Assembly (NCBI RefSeq): GCF_030264295.1
Contig: NZ_CP127173.1
Location: 937,501-1,001,500, forward strand
Direction: 5' to 3'
DNA from: Amycolatopsis nalaikhensis
GTDB lineage: Bacteria > Actinomycetota > Actinomycetes > Mycobacteriales > Pseudonocardiaceae
DNA: 64,000 nt
The notes beneath the pieces are model-generated. The model searched no databases, was not told the DNA's origin, and was given only the letters and a program-made list of their open reading frames with translations. The first letter of the stretch is position 1; each line of letters opens with the position of its first letter. This document shows positions 43,358 to 51,935 of the stretch, one piece after another. Position numbers and translations under genes: made by a program.

Positions 43358-43980
43358 GCCGGGCTCTCCGTGAGGGTGCGGTGGATCAGGTTGATGATGG
43401 TGCCAGCCGTGGCGCGGGGATCGTCGGCGCACTCGATCATCTCGACTGGCCAGCCCTGGTCGCGCAGGAAAGTCATGGCCGCCAGGTAGCCGAGGGTTTC
43501 GCGGAAGCTGCTTCCGGGGGTGCGCTCGAAGCGGCTGTGTCCGCCGCGGGCGCGGAGCCGCTGTTCGACGTCCGCGGGTGGAGCTTTGAGCGCGCACACG
43601 AGGTCGGGGCGGTACACATCGTGGTTGAGCGCCCAGACGACATCGAGCGGGATGTCGTCGAGCCCCTGCAGGACCAGCGACGATGCCGCGTACCGGTCGC
43701 AGAGCACGATCTTGCCTTCGGCCAGGGCCGGGAGGATCTCGCTGGCCAGCTGGTGGTGACGGTCAGCCGCGCAGAGGCAGGCCAGAGCCATGTCGCAGTA
43801 GGTGTCGGTGCCATGCCGAGCCAGTTCGCCCAGCGGGGAGCGCGACGGCTGGACGGTGGCGTGCACGGGAACGCCGTCCGCTCCGAGGAGCTCGGCGACC
43901 AGCGCAGTGATCGTCGTCTTGCCGACGCCGCCGGGGCCTTCGAATGCCACCAGCTTGCCCGGCAGCCGCGGCGCGCTCAC
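43348..43980 (-). CDS. Thymidylate-kinase-like P-loop kinase
   Basis: 210 residues from a GTG overlapping the radical SAM stop by 4 nt. P-loop FEGPGGVGKTT (about 13-23), a DR(Y) motif VLCDRYAASSLVLQG and a C-terminal LID-like RARGGHSRFERTPG are dTMP kinase features. A chromosomal tmk would be expected elsewhere, so this copy is likely specialised. It may phosphorylate a nucleoside monophosphate made or used by the radical SAM and NUDIX proteins (inference). Confidence 0.83.
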   Translation of the reverse strand: MSAPRLPGKLVAFEGPGGVGKTTITALVAELLGADGVPVHATVQPSRSPLGELARHGTDTYCDMALACLCAADRHHQLASEILPALAEGKIVLCDRYAASSLVLQGLDDIPLDVVWALNHDVYRPDLVCALKAPPADVEQRLRARGGHSRFERTPGSSFRETLGYLAAMTFLRDQGWPVEMIECADDPRATAGTIINLIHRTLTESPACP

Positions 43981-45083
43981 GCGACGTCCAGGGGCAGCAG
44001 CCGGTGGGTCTCGGCGGTGACCGGGCACTGCTCGGCGTCGACGTCGCCGATGCGTCCGCCCGCGGCGACGACCGCGGCGGGGCAGCCTTTGCCACATCGT
44101 GGTTCGAGGCTGCACGACGTACAGGTCGGATTTGCGCCGACCTGGAACCGCTCGTGGAACCGGTACGCGTCCAGGCGGGCGGCGATGTCGCGATCGGTGA
44201 AGATGTTGCCGACGATGAAGTCGGTGTCGGGGTGGCGAGAGATCGGAGTGCGGGCGGAGAAGACGAGGTAGGGGCAGACGGTGACTTCGCCGGGGGTGAA
44301 GACGTAGATGATCGTTCCGGCTTCGCAGCCGGCGAGGGGTTTGCCGTCGGTGTTGGGGAAGCGGATGTGGGCGATGTCGAGGTCGGGGCCGTCGAACGGG
44401 GTAGTCAGCTCGAAGATCTCCTGCATGTGCATGGTGGTCTTCGCGAGCTTCCGCTGGGACTTCACGCCGCGGCCCATACTGCCCAGCGGGTTGAGCAGCA
44501 CGTAGCGCGCGCCGTTCTCTCGCGCGAACTCGCACAGCTGCACGTACTCCTCGTTGGCGGCCAGGGAGTTCGGCGTGCACAGCAGCCCTTGCAGGAGGCT
44601 GGCCGTGGCGAGCTTGCGGACGTTGGCCACGGTCACGTCGAAGGACGCGCGGTCGCCGCGGAACAGGCCGTGGGAGTCGGCGGCGAACCCGTCGAGCGAG
44701 ACGTTGACGTGCACCCCGGCCGTGGCGAGCTGCCGGATCAGCTTGTCATCGAGCTCGGTGGCGTTCGTGCAGACGCCGACGTCGATTCCGGCGTTGCGGA
44801 AGGCGTGCACGATGCCGAGGAAGTCCGGGTGAACGGTCGGCTCACCGCCGGTCAGCGTCACCCGGCGTACCCGGGCATCGGCCAGCCGAGGGACGACCTT
44901 CTTCACGACCTCGGTCAGCGGCATGTCCTTGCCGCGCTTGGTCGCGGAGACGAAGCAGTGCGCGCAGCGCAGGTTGCACCGCTCGGTGATCTGGACGAGT
45001 GCCTTGCGGTATGGGGTGTCGACGGTGGTGCGGAAGTAGCAGCTCGACGCCTGCTCGTCGACGGCGATCGGACGGACGGTCAT
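43977..45083 (-). CDS. Radical SAM/SPASM-domain protein
   Basis: 368 residues; GGAGGT lies 7 nt before ATG 45083. The [4Fe-4S]-SAM motif is CNLRCAHC at C36-x3-C40-x2-C43. VTLTGGEPTVHPDF is the GGE motif, and NVSLDGFAADSH follows. Near the C-terminus CTSCSLEPRCGKGC and CPVT form a SPASM-type cluster region. SPASM enzymes modify peptides or sugars. No precursor peptide is seen nearby, and the partners are nucleotide-type enzymes. It heads the four-gene operon opposite a LysR-like gene. Confidence 0.9.
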   Translation of the reverse strand: MTVRPIAVDEQASSCYFRTTVDTPYRKALVQITERCNLRCAHCFVSATKRGKDMPLTEVVKKVVPRLADARVRRVTLTGGEPTVHPDFLGIVHAFRNAGIDVGVCTNATELDDKLIRQLATAGVHVNVSLDGFAADSHGLFRGDRASFDVTVANVRKLATASLLQGLLCTPNSLAANEEYVQLCEFARENGARYVLLNPLGSMGRGVKSQRKLAKTTMHMQEIFELTTPFDGPDLDIAHIRFPNTDGKPLAGCEAGTIIYVFTPGEVTVCPYLVFSARTPISRHPDTDFIVGNIFTDRDIAARLDAYRFHERFQVGANPTCTSCSLEPRCGKGCPAAVVAAGGRIGDVDAEQCPVTAETHRLLPLDVA

Positions 45084-45258
45084 CGTTCGGACCTCCAAGT
45101 CGGGCGAGCGGTGGCGGTGGCACGAGTAGACCACTCGGTGCTCGCTGGAGCAATAAATTGACTAATAATGCTCGAAAGAAAACTTCAGTGCATTCTGGCT
45201 ACACTTGCTCGAACTAGAACTGGAACTATCCGACTGGAAAACAAGCGAGGAGACCCTG
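45084..45258. promoter_or_regulatory. Divergent promoter region of the radical SAM operon and LysR-like gene
   Basis: 175 bp, AT-rich from about 45150 to 45185 (CAATAAATTGACTAATAATG), unlike the flanks. LysR regulators usually act from such a divergent region; no single operator is clear. Confidence 0.5.
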
Positions 45259-46299
45259 GTGAGGGACTCGGAAGTCGCCGAGCTGCTCGGCTTCCCTGCA
45301 GAGCTGCTGGACACGAGCCTCGACCAACTGCGGACGCTGGCCGTCGTGCACGCCACCGGCAGTGCGCAGCGCGCGGCCCGGGTTCTGCAACGGTCGCAGT
45401 CCAGCGTGCAGAAGCAGCTCGACACGCTGAACGATGCGGCGATCCGGCTGATGGGCGAGGCGCTTGTCGCGAAGCAGGGGCGCGGGAAGGACTTCCTGTT
45501 CACCAGCTCCGGCGACGAGGTCGTCGCGCTGGCCACGAGCACGCTGCGCGCCTGGACCGAACGCGTCCATGGCGCCCGCCGGCGGGTCGGGTCCACCATC
45601 ACGGTGGGCACCACCGAGTTCACCGTCGAATTCCTCGGCGAGGTCTGGCCGCAGCTGCGCGACACCTTCGAACGCCGAGGCATCCAGCTCAAGATCGAGC
45701 ATGTCCGGACCCGCGACCTGAAGTCCAAGCTGGATGCCGAGCAGGTCGATCTCGTGTGCGGTTCGTTCGCTGCCGAACGCGGCCGCGGTCCGGACGTGCC
45801 GCACGATTTCCTCGAGTGGCACCGCGAACGCGTCGCCCTGCTGACCAACCTCAGCACCCGCGAGGTCCCCGACCGGCCGGTGACGCGCGACGCCCTCGCC
45901 GGCCTGCCGCTGCTCGCGCCGACCGCGGGTCTCCTGGCCGACTTCCTCACCCGCTGGTACGGCCCGGAGTACCGCGGCAAGCTTCATGTGGTCGCCGACA
46001 TCGACGCCCTCAACTACGGCCTCAACCTGCTCAGCAGCAAGCTGATGTTCGGCTGCCTGCTTACGACCGAGCGGGTCGCCGACGCAGCGATCGAAGGCCG
46101 GCTGCCCGGCGCGAACCTCCGCAAGATTCAGCTCGGCACAGGCTACGAACCTGAGCTCGAAATCGTCACGGGAATCTTCGCTCGCGCAGGCGAACGACAG
46201 CGATACGCCGCTGATCACCCACTCAACTTGCTCTGGGACGCCTTCGCGGCTGCCGCTCCGGCAGGCCGTGACGCTCAACATGAGGTCGCCGGATCATAG
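45259..46299 (+). CDS. LysR-like transcriptional regulator
   Basis: 346 residues from GTG 45259 with GAGGAG upstream; TTG 45205 is in frame. The N-terminal wHTH has LDQLRTLAVVHATGSAQRAA and VLQRSQSSVQKQLDTLN, a LysR pattern, followed by a two-lobed substrate-binding domain (GSTITVGTTEFTVEFLGEVW onward). It is likely the control gene of the divergent radical SAM operon; the inducer is unknown. The 3' end overlaps the convergent HTH gene by 25 nt. Confidence 0.8.
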   Translation: MRDSEVAELLGFPAELLDTSLDQLRTLAVVHATGSAQRAARVLQRSQSSVQKQLDTLNDAAIRLMGEALVAKQGRGKDFLFTSSGDEVVALATSTLRAWTERVHGARRRVGSTITVGTTEFTVEFLGEVWPQLRDTFERRGIQLKIEHVRTRDLKSKLDAEQVDLVCGSFAAERGRGPDVPHDFLEWHRERVALLTNLSTREVPDRPVTRDALAGLPLLAPTAGLLADFLTRWYGPEYRGKLHVVADIDALNYGLNLLSSKLMFGCLLTTERVADAAIEGRLPGANLRKIQLGTGYEPELEIVTGIFARAGERQRYAADHPLNLLWDAFAAAAPAGRDAQHEVAGS

Positions 46300-47072
46300 G
46301 CGACAGCTACCCGCTGAAGCGCATCGAACGTCGACTTGTAGCGCCTCACTGTCGTCAGGTCGGACAGGTAGACCGTCGAGTGCTCGTGTCTCAAAACGAC
46401 GGTGAAGGCCTTCTCCGCGGTCTCGTAGATGACGAAGGACTCGATCGTCGGAGAGACGGCCGCGTCGGCCGGGACGATCCGGGTGTCCACCTGCCACCGG
46501 TTCGGTGAGCTGGTGATCTCCTGAAGTTGCGCCTGCACGACCTCCGCCGGGACGCCTTCCAGGGTCAACGCGGCCGAGCCCAGCAGGAGGGTGTGCCGAT
46601 GCCGGGAATCTCGATCGACCTGTCGGACGCGGCGCGCGAAGATCTCCTGGTCGACGTCGTCGGGCTGGGGGCGCGCTCCCGGAAGCGCGTGAGCGTAGCC
46701 GAACGTCTGGAGAAGGTCCGGGACGACCTTCGGTGCCCATTCGTAGGTGTGAAGGGTGTATCGGTCGTACGCACGCTGGAGGCTGATCTCGCCGGAGTCG
46801 TTCCCTTCGACATAGCTCGCGCGCTCGGATTCCGCGTGCAGTCGGCCCAGGAGATGGCATTCGGCGGCTGGCACTTCAAGTAGGCCGAGCGCCCAGCCCA
46901 GCGGCACCGCTGGAATGCGCCGTTCTCCGGTCTCCCAACTCGAAAGGAGGCTTGGGCTCGTGCCCATCAGGCGGGCAAGCCTCCGGAGGCTCATGTCCCG
47001 AGCCATTCGATGTTCCCGGATCGCGCGGCCGACCACGTAGAAGCCGGGGTAGCGCAACGATGCGTCGGTCAT
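46275..47072 (-). CDS. XRE-family HTH regulator with DUF5753 domain
   Basis: 265 residues. HTH at about 17-75 (MSLRRLARLMGTSPSLLSSW then ETGERRIP), followed by a DUF5753-type domain with YEWAPKVVPDLLQTFGYAHA, RRVRQ and a WQVDTRIVP/IESFVIYET end. Such regulators are abundant in actinomycetes, often with a small DUF397 partner, here replaced by another small protein whose stop overlaps this start (ATGA). Confidence 0.87.
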   Translation of the reverse strand: MTDASLRYPGFYVVGRAIREHRMARDMSLRRLARLMGTSPSLLSSWETGERRIPAVPLGWALGLLEVPAAECHLLGRLHAESERASYVEGNDSGEISLQRAYDRYTLHTYEWAPKVVPDLLQTFGYAHALPGARPQPDDVDQEIFARRVRQVDRDSRHRHTLLLGSAALTLEGVPAEVVQAQLQEITSSPNRWQVDTRIVPADAAVSPTIESFVIYETAEKAFTVVLRHEHSTVYLSDLTTVRRYKSTFDALQRVAVAYDPATSC

Positions 47073-47461
47073 GCCAAGTGCCGTTCTGCGATAAGAAGGT
47101 CGTGCGGAGTCAGCACGATGCCGGCGTCGACGTCCGCGGCGTGAGACTGCAGGATGTCCAGCAGCTCCTCGAGCCCATCTGCGAAGTGCCGCTGATCGTC
47201 CGTTGTCGCCGTTCCGTCCTGAAGCTGGTGCACGAGCAGGCTGATTCGGACCTGCGTCGCCAGCAGCGTGTCGACGAGTCGGGTGGTTTCGCGGGACATC
47301 GGTGCTCCGGTCGATCGTGGTGGTGATTCCGAAAAGGACGGACGGCGTAGCCCGAGGAGCACGCGGCAAAGAAGTACGTATCCGGCGTCTTCTGCGAGAA
47401 GCAAGTCGTCCTCGGAGGGCCATTGGACTTCGTTCGGTGCCATGGTGTTCACCCGGGCCAT
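47069..47461 (-). CDS. Small helical protein coupled to a DUF5753 regulator
   Basis: Up to 130 residues; starts at ATG 47461, ATG 47443 or ATG 47299 are all in frame, and none has a strong ribosome site. The C-terminal part (TTRLVDTLLATQVRISLLVH and HFADGLEELLDILQSHA) is a helical bundle. No family recognised. ATGA overlap with the HTH gene implies joint expression. Confidence 0.55.
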   Translation of the reverse strand: MARVNTMAPNEVQWPSEDDLLLAEDAGYVLLCRVLLGLRRPSFSESPPRSTGAPMSRETTRLVDTLLATQVRISLLVHQLQDGTATTDDQRHFADGLEELLDILQSHAADVDAGIVLTPHDLLIAERHLA

Positions 47462-47521
47462 ACCTGTGGTGGGGGCGGCGGAGTTGCGGTCGGGGCAGCA
47501 AGTCCGCCGCCGGTCTGGGGG

Positions 47522-48106
47522 TTATCCGCGTTCGATCACATAACCGATGGCGAGTTCCAGGGCGGTGCCGTGGTCGGAAGAGGGCACGGGAACATTGGTG
47601 ACTTCAAGGCTTTCGGCAACCCGGCGCACCCAGCGATCAGCAAGGCGCCGAAACACCTCATCGTCGGTTTCTCCATCGGTCGCGGCTGCGTCGAGCGTCG
47701 TTCGGAAGAGCAGGTTGTAGTTCGAACTGTGGTTCCGCACCAGGCTCTCGAGCTGATCGAGCTCTGCCTGACCGGGTGCATCGCCGCGGTGCTCCAGGGC
47801 GGCGCGGTAGTACGCCAGAGCGTCGGGAACAGCACCGTTGACCAAGATGACGTCAGCGTGGACCCACGCTTCCAGTTCATCGCTGATGCCGCGGGTGATG
47901 AACCACATCGTCGATGCCCAGGAGTGGTTGTGCAGGATCGGTATCCCCAACCGTTGGGCCCGCTCCACAAGCGCCGCGATGGTGGCGACTTGGTATCCGT
48001 TGCGTCGAAGCTCCAAGGCCAGGCGGGAGATGAACGTGCTCTTGCCCGTCAGGTGCGGACCCATGATCCCGATGGTCAGCGGCCGCTCGGATGCCCCGGG
48101 CATCAT
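47522..48106 (-). CDS. P-loop kinase/ATPase (AAA_28-like)
   Basis: 194 residues from ATG 48106; GTG 48115 lies in its ribosome site region. Walker A GPHLTGKST is near residue 17. VHADVILVNGAVPDALAYY resembles the Walker B and lid region of nicotinamide-riboside-kinase-like or AAA_28 kinases. The substrate is unknown. It is divergent from an XRE regulator across the perfect inverted repeat at 48246-48276, so the two are probably co-controlled. Confidence 0.68.
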   Translation of the reverse strand: MMPGASERPLTIGIMGPHLTGKSTFISRLALELRRNGYQVATIAALVERAQRLGIPILHNHSWASTMWFITRGISDELEAWVHADVILVNGAVPDALAYYRAALEHRGDAPGQAELDQLESLVRNHSSNYNLLFRTTLDAAATDGETDDEVFRRLADRWVRRVAESLEVTNVPVPSSDHGTALELAIGYVIERG

Positions 48107-48245
48107 CGAGTCCACCCTTCGGCGTTCCTCAAATCAGGTAGTGCTTCGCCGGATACCGGCATGGCGGTTGTGTTCACCGGTTCCCTCCTGCATCGTGACG
48201 TCGGAACGATCACCATGGGACCCTGGCCAGCGACGATGCCGGAAG

Positions 48246-48276
48246 GGGGTAAATGACGAACGTGCCGATTTACCCC
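48246..48276. promoter_or_regulatory. Perfect 9-bp inverted repeat between divergent genes
   Basis: GGGGTAAAT and ATTTACCCC flank a 13-nt centre, between the P-loop kinase (leftward) and the XRE regulator (rightward, start 48300). A likely operator for the XRE protein. Confidence 0.68.
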
Positions 48277-48299
48277 TGTAAACGGATCGGGAGAACAAC

Positions 48300-49559
48300 G
48301 TGACTGACGAGCAGACGGAGACGCGGCCGGCCGCCGATCATCTTGTGCGGGAGATCCGGCGCCTCCGATCGGCCGCGGGCCTGAGTCAGTCCGAGCTGGC
48401 CCGGCGGATCGGCTACACGCGCAACTACGTGTCACTGGCCGAGCGGGAAGGGCGGAACCTGCCGTCGCGTGAACTGGTCGATGCGCTCGACCGCGGTCTG
48501 CGCACGGGTGGCGATTTGCGGCGGCTTTGGGAGGCGGCGAAGCAGGAGCAGGCGGAGCTGCGGCGCGAGAACCGATCCCCGCGCACCACTCAGCTCAGGG
48601 ACGATGCGGTGCGTGTCGGCATGACGGCGCTAAGGCGGGCGCTGTTGGCTTGCGACGAGCCGGACGACGGTCCCGTTCGTCCGGCGCACGCCCTGCGAGC
48701 AGCTGTCTCCCAGGTGACAGAACAGCGTGTCCAGGCGCGTTATGCGCAACTGGTCGTCGATCTGCCGGATCTGCTGATGGAGCTGGGACGGGCGCGCGAT
48801 TTGGCGATCGATGAACGGGAACGCAGCAACGCAACGGAGCTGTTGGTCCTGGCTTACCGGGCAGCTGACGGCCTGGCTTTCAAGTACGGCTACACCGACC
48901 TCTCGAGCCAGATCATCACCGCCATGCGATTGGCTGCTTCCCAGGTCGATCGACCCTTCCTAGATGCGGCCGTCGCCTATGTGCGTACTGAAATGTTCTT
49001 CGCCGTGCGAGATCTGGAAACGGCGCACCGCTCGCTCGTCCGTGCCATCGATCGGATACCGGCTACCCGATCCACAGTAGACAGCGAAGCTGCCCGCGGA
49101 TCGCTGGCGATGCGGGCCGCCGTCGTTTCCGCACGTGCGGGTAAGGCGGAAGAAGCAGATGATCACCTCGCTGAGGCGTATCGAGCTGCCGAGCACACGC
49201 CCGAAGGTGTCTACCTCGGAACGGCCTTCGGTCCCGCTTCGGTCCGAATTCATGAAGTGGCTGTGGCGCAGGAGCTGGGGGACAGCCCGACCGCGGTCCA
49301 ACGCGGCACCGGTTGGCACCCGCCTCGCGAGCTTCCGGCCGAGCGCCGATCGCACTTCTACATCGACTTGGCTCCGGCGCAGCTCGAGGTGGGTCGGCCC
49401 GACGACGCTTTCGCATCGCTCCAGCTGGCCAAAAGCGTCGCGCCGCTCCACACCCGGGAGCATCCTCGGGTCAAGGCGGCACTGCGGTCGCTCCTGCGCG
49501 CGCAGCGGACGGTCAGCGACGAGCTGGCGACGTTCGCCGCATGGGCTGACGTGTCGTGA
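48300..49559 (+). CDS. XRE-family regulator with TPR-like C-terminus
   Basis: 419 residues from GTG 48300. HTH at about 20-60 (LRSAAGLSQSELARRIGYTR then NYVSLAEREG). The rest is alpha-helical with repeated Ala/Leu pairs, as in actinomycete XRE-TPR regulators of the quorum/sporulation type. An inverted repeat lies 24 bp upstream, supporting autoregulation. It converges on the HAD gene with no gap. Confidence 0.82.
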   Translation: MTDEQTETRPAADHLVREIRRLRSAAGLSQSELARRIGYTRNYVSLAEREGRNLPSRELVDALDRGLRTGGDLRRLWEAAKQEQAELRRENRSPRTTQLRDDAVRVGMTALRRALLACDEPDDGPVRPAHALRAAVSQVTEQRVQARYAQLVVDLPDLLMELGRARDLAIDERERSNATELLVLAYRAADGLAFKYGYTDLSSQIITAMRLAASQVDRPFLDAAVAYVRTEMFFAVRDLETAHRSLVRAIDRIPATRSTVDSEAARGSLAMRAAVVSARAGKAEEADDHLAEAYRAAEHTPEGVYLGTAFGPASVRIHEVAVAQELGDSPTAVQRGTGWHPPRELPAERRSHFYIDLAPAQLEVGRPDDAFASLQLAKSVAPLHTREHPRVKAALRSLLRAQRTVSDELATFAAWADVS

Positions 49560-50207
49560 TCAAGTTCTGGCGATCAGGTTGGGCAGTTCGTTCAGCGAGT
49601 TGATGACCCAGTCGGCGTTCGCCAGCACTGTCGGGTCGTCAGCCCACAAGTGTCCCCAGGGACCGCGACGGATCAATGCCGTCCAGAGCCCGGCGGCGTG
49701 ACCGGCGACGACGTCGTTGTCCCGGTGGTCCCCGACGTAGAGCAGCTCGTTGGGAGCGACGCCGGCCAACTCGATGACGTGCCGGAAGAAGGCGGGATCC
49801 GGCTTGGCGACGCCCCACTCAGCCGAGGTCGCGATGGCATCGACAGGGAGGTCGAGCTTGCGGAGCAGGCTCCCTGCCTTCGCGGTCTGGTTGCCGGCGA
49901 GCGCGATCCAGAGTCCGTTCCTCCGAAGCTGGGTTAGAGCGGGCCGGACGTCAGGGTAGAGGTCGCTCTCGTCGATGCGCTCGCCGTTGCCGGCGTCCTC
50001 GCGACGCTGCCGCTCGGCCGCGACGTCGAAGTCCGGCTTGAAGTACTGGAACGTCTCGGCGTTGTCCCGGCCGGACGCGGTTACCGCCCCGAGCACTGTC
50101 GAGAACGTGTGCCGGCCGACGCCGATCCAGTCCGCCCAGGCGTTCCACTCGCGCGTGTCGTCGAGCACGGTCTCCCCGATGTCGAGGACTACCGCCCTCA
50201 CCGGCAT
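49560..50207 (-). CDS. HAD family hydrolase
   Basis: 215 residues from ATG 50207; GGAAGGAAG upstream. Motif I VVLDIGETVLDD (second Asp replaced by Gly, as in dehalogenase-like members), motif II IALAGNQ, motif III lysine in GVAKPDPAFF, motif IV YVGDHRDNDV. A phosphatase of small substrates, possibly nucleotides given the neighbours. Possible LexA-type control from the site at 50368. Confidence 0.85.
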   Translation of the reverse strand: MPVRAVVLDIGETVLDDTREWNAWADWIGVGRHTFSTVLGAVTASGRDNAETFQYFKPDFDVAAERQRREDAGNGERIDESDLYPDVRPALTQLRRNGLWIALAGNQTAKAGSLLRKLDLPVDAIATSAEWGVAKPDPAFFRHVIELAGVAPNELLYVGDHRDNDVVAGHAAGLWTALIRRGPWGHLWADDPTVLANADWVINSLNELPNLIART

Positions 50208-50367
50208 GGCTCTTCCTTCCGTCGGTGCCGTTCTGCGCCCGAGTCTGTCACTCTGCTGCTGCCGCGGCAGGCCGCCCCCAACAAGGCTGGCTGGAGCTGT
50301 CGGAGTTGGCCAGATTGGAGCGGGTCCCCTTGTGATGGCCTGACCTGAGGTGACCGGAAGCTCTTGA

Positions 50368-50383
50368 TCGAACACATGTTCTA
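50368..50383. promoter_or_regulatory. LexA-type (SOS) box
   Basis: TCGAAC, ACAT, GTTCTA: one mismatch from TCGAAC-N4-GTTCGA. It lies 52 bp before a small rightward frame (50435) and 160 bp from the leftward HAD gene. Confidence 0.55.
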
Positions 50384-50434
50384 GTTGCGTGGTAGGTTCA
50401 GCTCGTTCGAGGTCGCGGAGTCTGGGAGGTCGAA

Positions 50435-50626
50435 GTGGCGTGGTTGCTGCGGGAGCGAGTCACTGGATGCGAGTGGCGCGTCGGCGACAGTGACCTCGCC
50501 TGGGAGGCCGGCGGCTACGACACAGCCAGGTTCGAACTCCATGTCCTCGATGAGGAAGTCATCGGGGCGCCAGACGGCCTCCCTGGCTCTCGTCGACCAT
50601 CGGAAGCCTGCACCGCGATCGTGTAG
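50435..50626 (+). CDS. Small protein downstream of a LexA-type box
   Basis: 63 residues from GTG 50435 with GGGAGGT 5 nt upstream. The first 50 residues (VAWLLRERVTGCEWRVGDSD, then a Tyr/Phe/Leu-rich strand) look like a real protein; the last 13 may be out of frame. No family recognised. It may be a truncated or SOS-induced small protein. Confidence 0.45.
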   Translation: MAWLLRERVTGCEWRVGDSDLAWEAGGYDTARFELHVLDEEVIGAPDGLPGSRRPSEACTAIV

Positions 50627-50687
50627 CCGCCGTGTAGATCTCGCGCTCGGCTGCCGTGATGATCACTGCGGTGGCTGGCTCGGCTAG

Positions 50688-51140
50688 TCACGCTGAGCGG
50701 CGGGCGCCTTCGGAGTCTTGACTCCGGCGATGCCGTGCCTGGGCGACGATATCCGGGTGCTGGCTCACCCAGTCGGCCAGCGGCTGCATGGCTTCGAGCG
50801 CCTCTCGCGTCGCTGGCGCCAGCGAGTAGGTGACCGACGGCGGGAACACGCCTGCCTCCTGGTCGCGGACGATCAAGCGGTCGGCCGTCATCGTCTTCAG
50901 TGTGCGCGTCAGCACGCTGGCGTGCAGGACCCGCGGGCGTCCGGACCAGTTGTTCGCCGCCGCGGCGTCGTTGAGCGAGCCGACCATGTCGAGTAGCTCG
51001 GTGTAGTGCTTTGGGCCGCTCTTCAGCGCCAGCAAGATCGCCGTCATCCAGTCGCCGCCAAAGAGCTGCTTCGCGTCGTGCAGCTTGCGCAAGCGCTCGG
51101 CGTCCTCGGCGGTGATCGCCTGTGTGCTCGGTCGAGTCAT
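50688..51140 (-). CDS. HxlR-family winged-helix regulator
   Basis: 150 residues. LFGGDWMTAILLALKSGPKH starts the HxlR wHTH; LHASVLTRTLKTMTADRLIV and YSLAPATREALEAMQPLADW complete the domain. The usual Cys is absent. HxlR proteins often control nearby detoxification genes; none is evident. It diverges from the XRE gene at 51293. Confidence 0.82.
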   Translation of the reverse strand: MTRPSTQAITAEDAERLRKLHDAKQLFGGDWMTAILLALKSGPKHYTELLDMVGSLNDAAAANNWSGRPRVLHASVLTRTLKTMTADRLIVRDQEAGVFPPSVTYSLAPATREALEAMQPLADWVSQHPDIVAQARHRRSQDSEGARRSA

Positions 51141-51231
51141 CGTTCCCTCCCCGGTTCGATCACCCCAGGCTGTTGATCTTAAGTTTCCGCAGGTCGTGTC
51201 TCAACTATCGGACGGGTGTTCACCTGATCGG

Positions 51232-51251
51232 GTCTTAATTTCAGTTAAGAC
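51232..51251. promoter_or_regulatory. Palindromic operator ahead of the XRE gene
   Basis: GTCTTAA and TTAAGAC are perfect arms around 6 nt (TTTCAG), 41 bp before ATG 51293. It fits a dimer site for the XRE protein or for the HxlR regulator. Confidence 0.6.
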
Positions 51252-51292
51252 GCCTGGTGAGCGGTACCGTCAAGGGGAGCTGAGGAGGGGTG

Positions 51293-51739
51293 ATGGCCGA
51301 ACCCGGGCGTGACTTCGCGGACAAGCTCAACCACCTGTTCGCCGTCACGAAATCGCCGGACGGCGACGAGTACAGCAACGACTTCGCCGCCGACTCGATC
51401 ACGGTCGTCGGCACGAAGATCTCCGGCACGTACATCTGGCAGCTGCGCAAGCGCAAGCGGGACAACCCGACGATCAAGCACGTCGAGGGGCTGGCCAGGT
51501 TCTTCGGGGTGCCGGTCAACTACTTCTTCGACGATGACGTGACCGACCGCGTCGACCAGCAGCTGCGCGACCTGGCCGCGGAGCAGGAACGCCTCAAGGC
51601 GAACGCCGGTGACCAGGAAGCACAGCGGATCGCGATGCGGGCCGGTGAGCTGACGCCGGATCGTCGTCAGCTGGTCATGGACCTGCTCGACGTCGTATAC
51701 CGCGACCAGCAGGCAGCGCGGGAGCGAGGGGAGCGGTGA
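51293..51739 (+). CDS. XRE-family HTH protein
   Basis: 148 residues; GAGGAGGGG before ATG 51293. The HTH uses GTKISGTYIWQLRKRKRDNP and HVEGLARFFGVPVNYFFDDD, typical of ESX/actinophage-type XRE proteins. The C-terminal half is a charged helix. Its stop overlaps a truncated downstream gene (GTGA), which in intact loci is an ImmA/IrrE-like metallopeptidase partner (remembered pattern). Confidence 0.85.
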   Translation: MAEPGRDFADKLNHLFAVTKSPDGDEYSNDFAADSITVVGTKISGTYIWQLRKRKRDNPTIKHVEGLARFFGVPVNYFFDDDVTDRVDQQLRDLAAEQERLKANAGDQEAQRIAMRAGELTPDRRQLVMDLLDVVYRDQQAARERGER

Positions 51740-51912
51740 ACGAGCGGCTGCTGCGCCGCCGGTGCCGGCGGCTGCTGAAGGAGCTGGACATCCGGCCTCC
51801 GCTGGACGTCGTCGAGCTGTGCCGGCGCGTCGGTGAGCGCCGTGGCAAGCCGATCAAGCTGCTGGCCCACTCCATCCCGGTGCCCGGTCCCTTTGGGGTT
51901 GCCCCGTTTTGA
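51736..51912 (+). pseudogene. Partner gene truncated by the IS3 element
   Basis: 58 codons from GTG 51736 (GTGA overlap). It reads NERLLRRRCRRLLKELDIRP, then LDVVELCRRVGERRGKPIKL and IPVPGPFG. This is the N-terminus of the usual partner of such XRE genes, which continues into an ImmA/IrrE-like HExxH domain. Here the IS ends it after GPFG, and the rest is not seen on the far side. Confidence 0.7.
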
Positions 51913-51935
51913 CGGACAGGGTCGTTGAGCTGTGG

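Noticed and set aside
43977-45083. Prokaryotic viperin
   Set aside because: A kinase neighbour made this tempting, but the protein has a SPASM-type C-terminal Cys cluster and lacks the viperin-type CNYKC sequence context.
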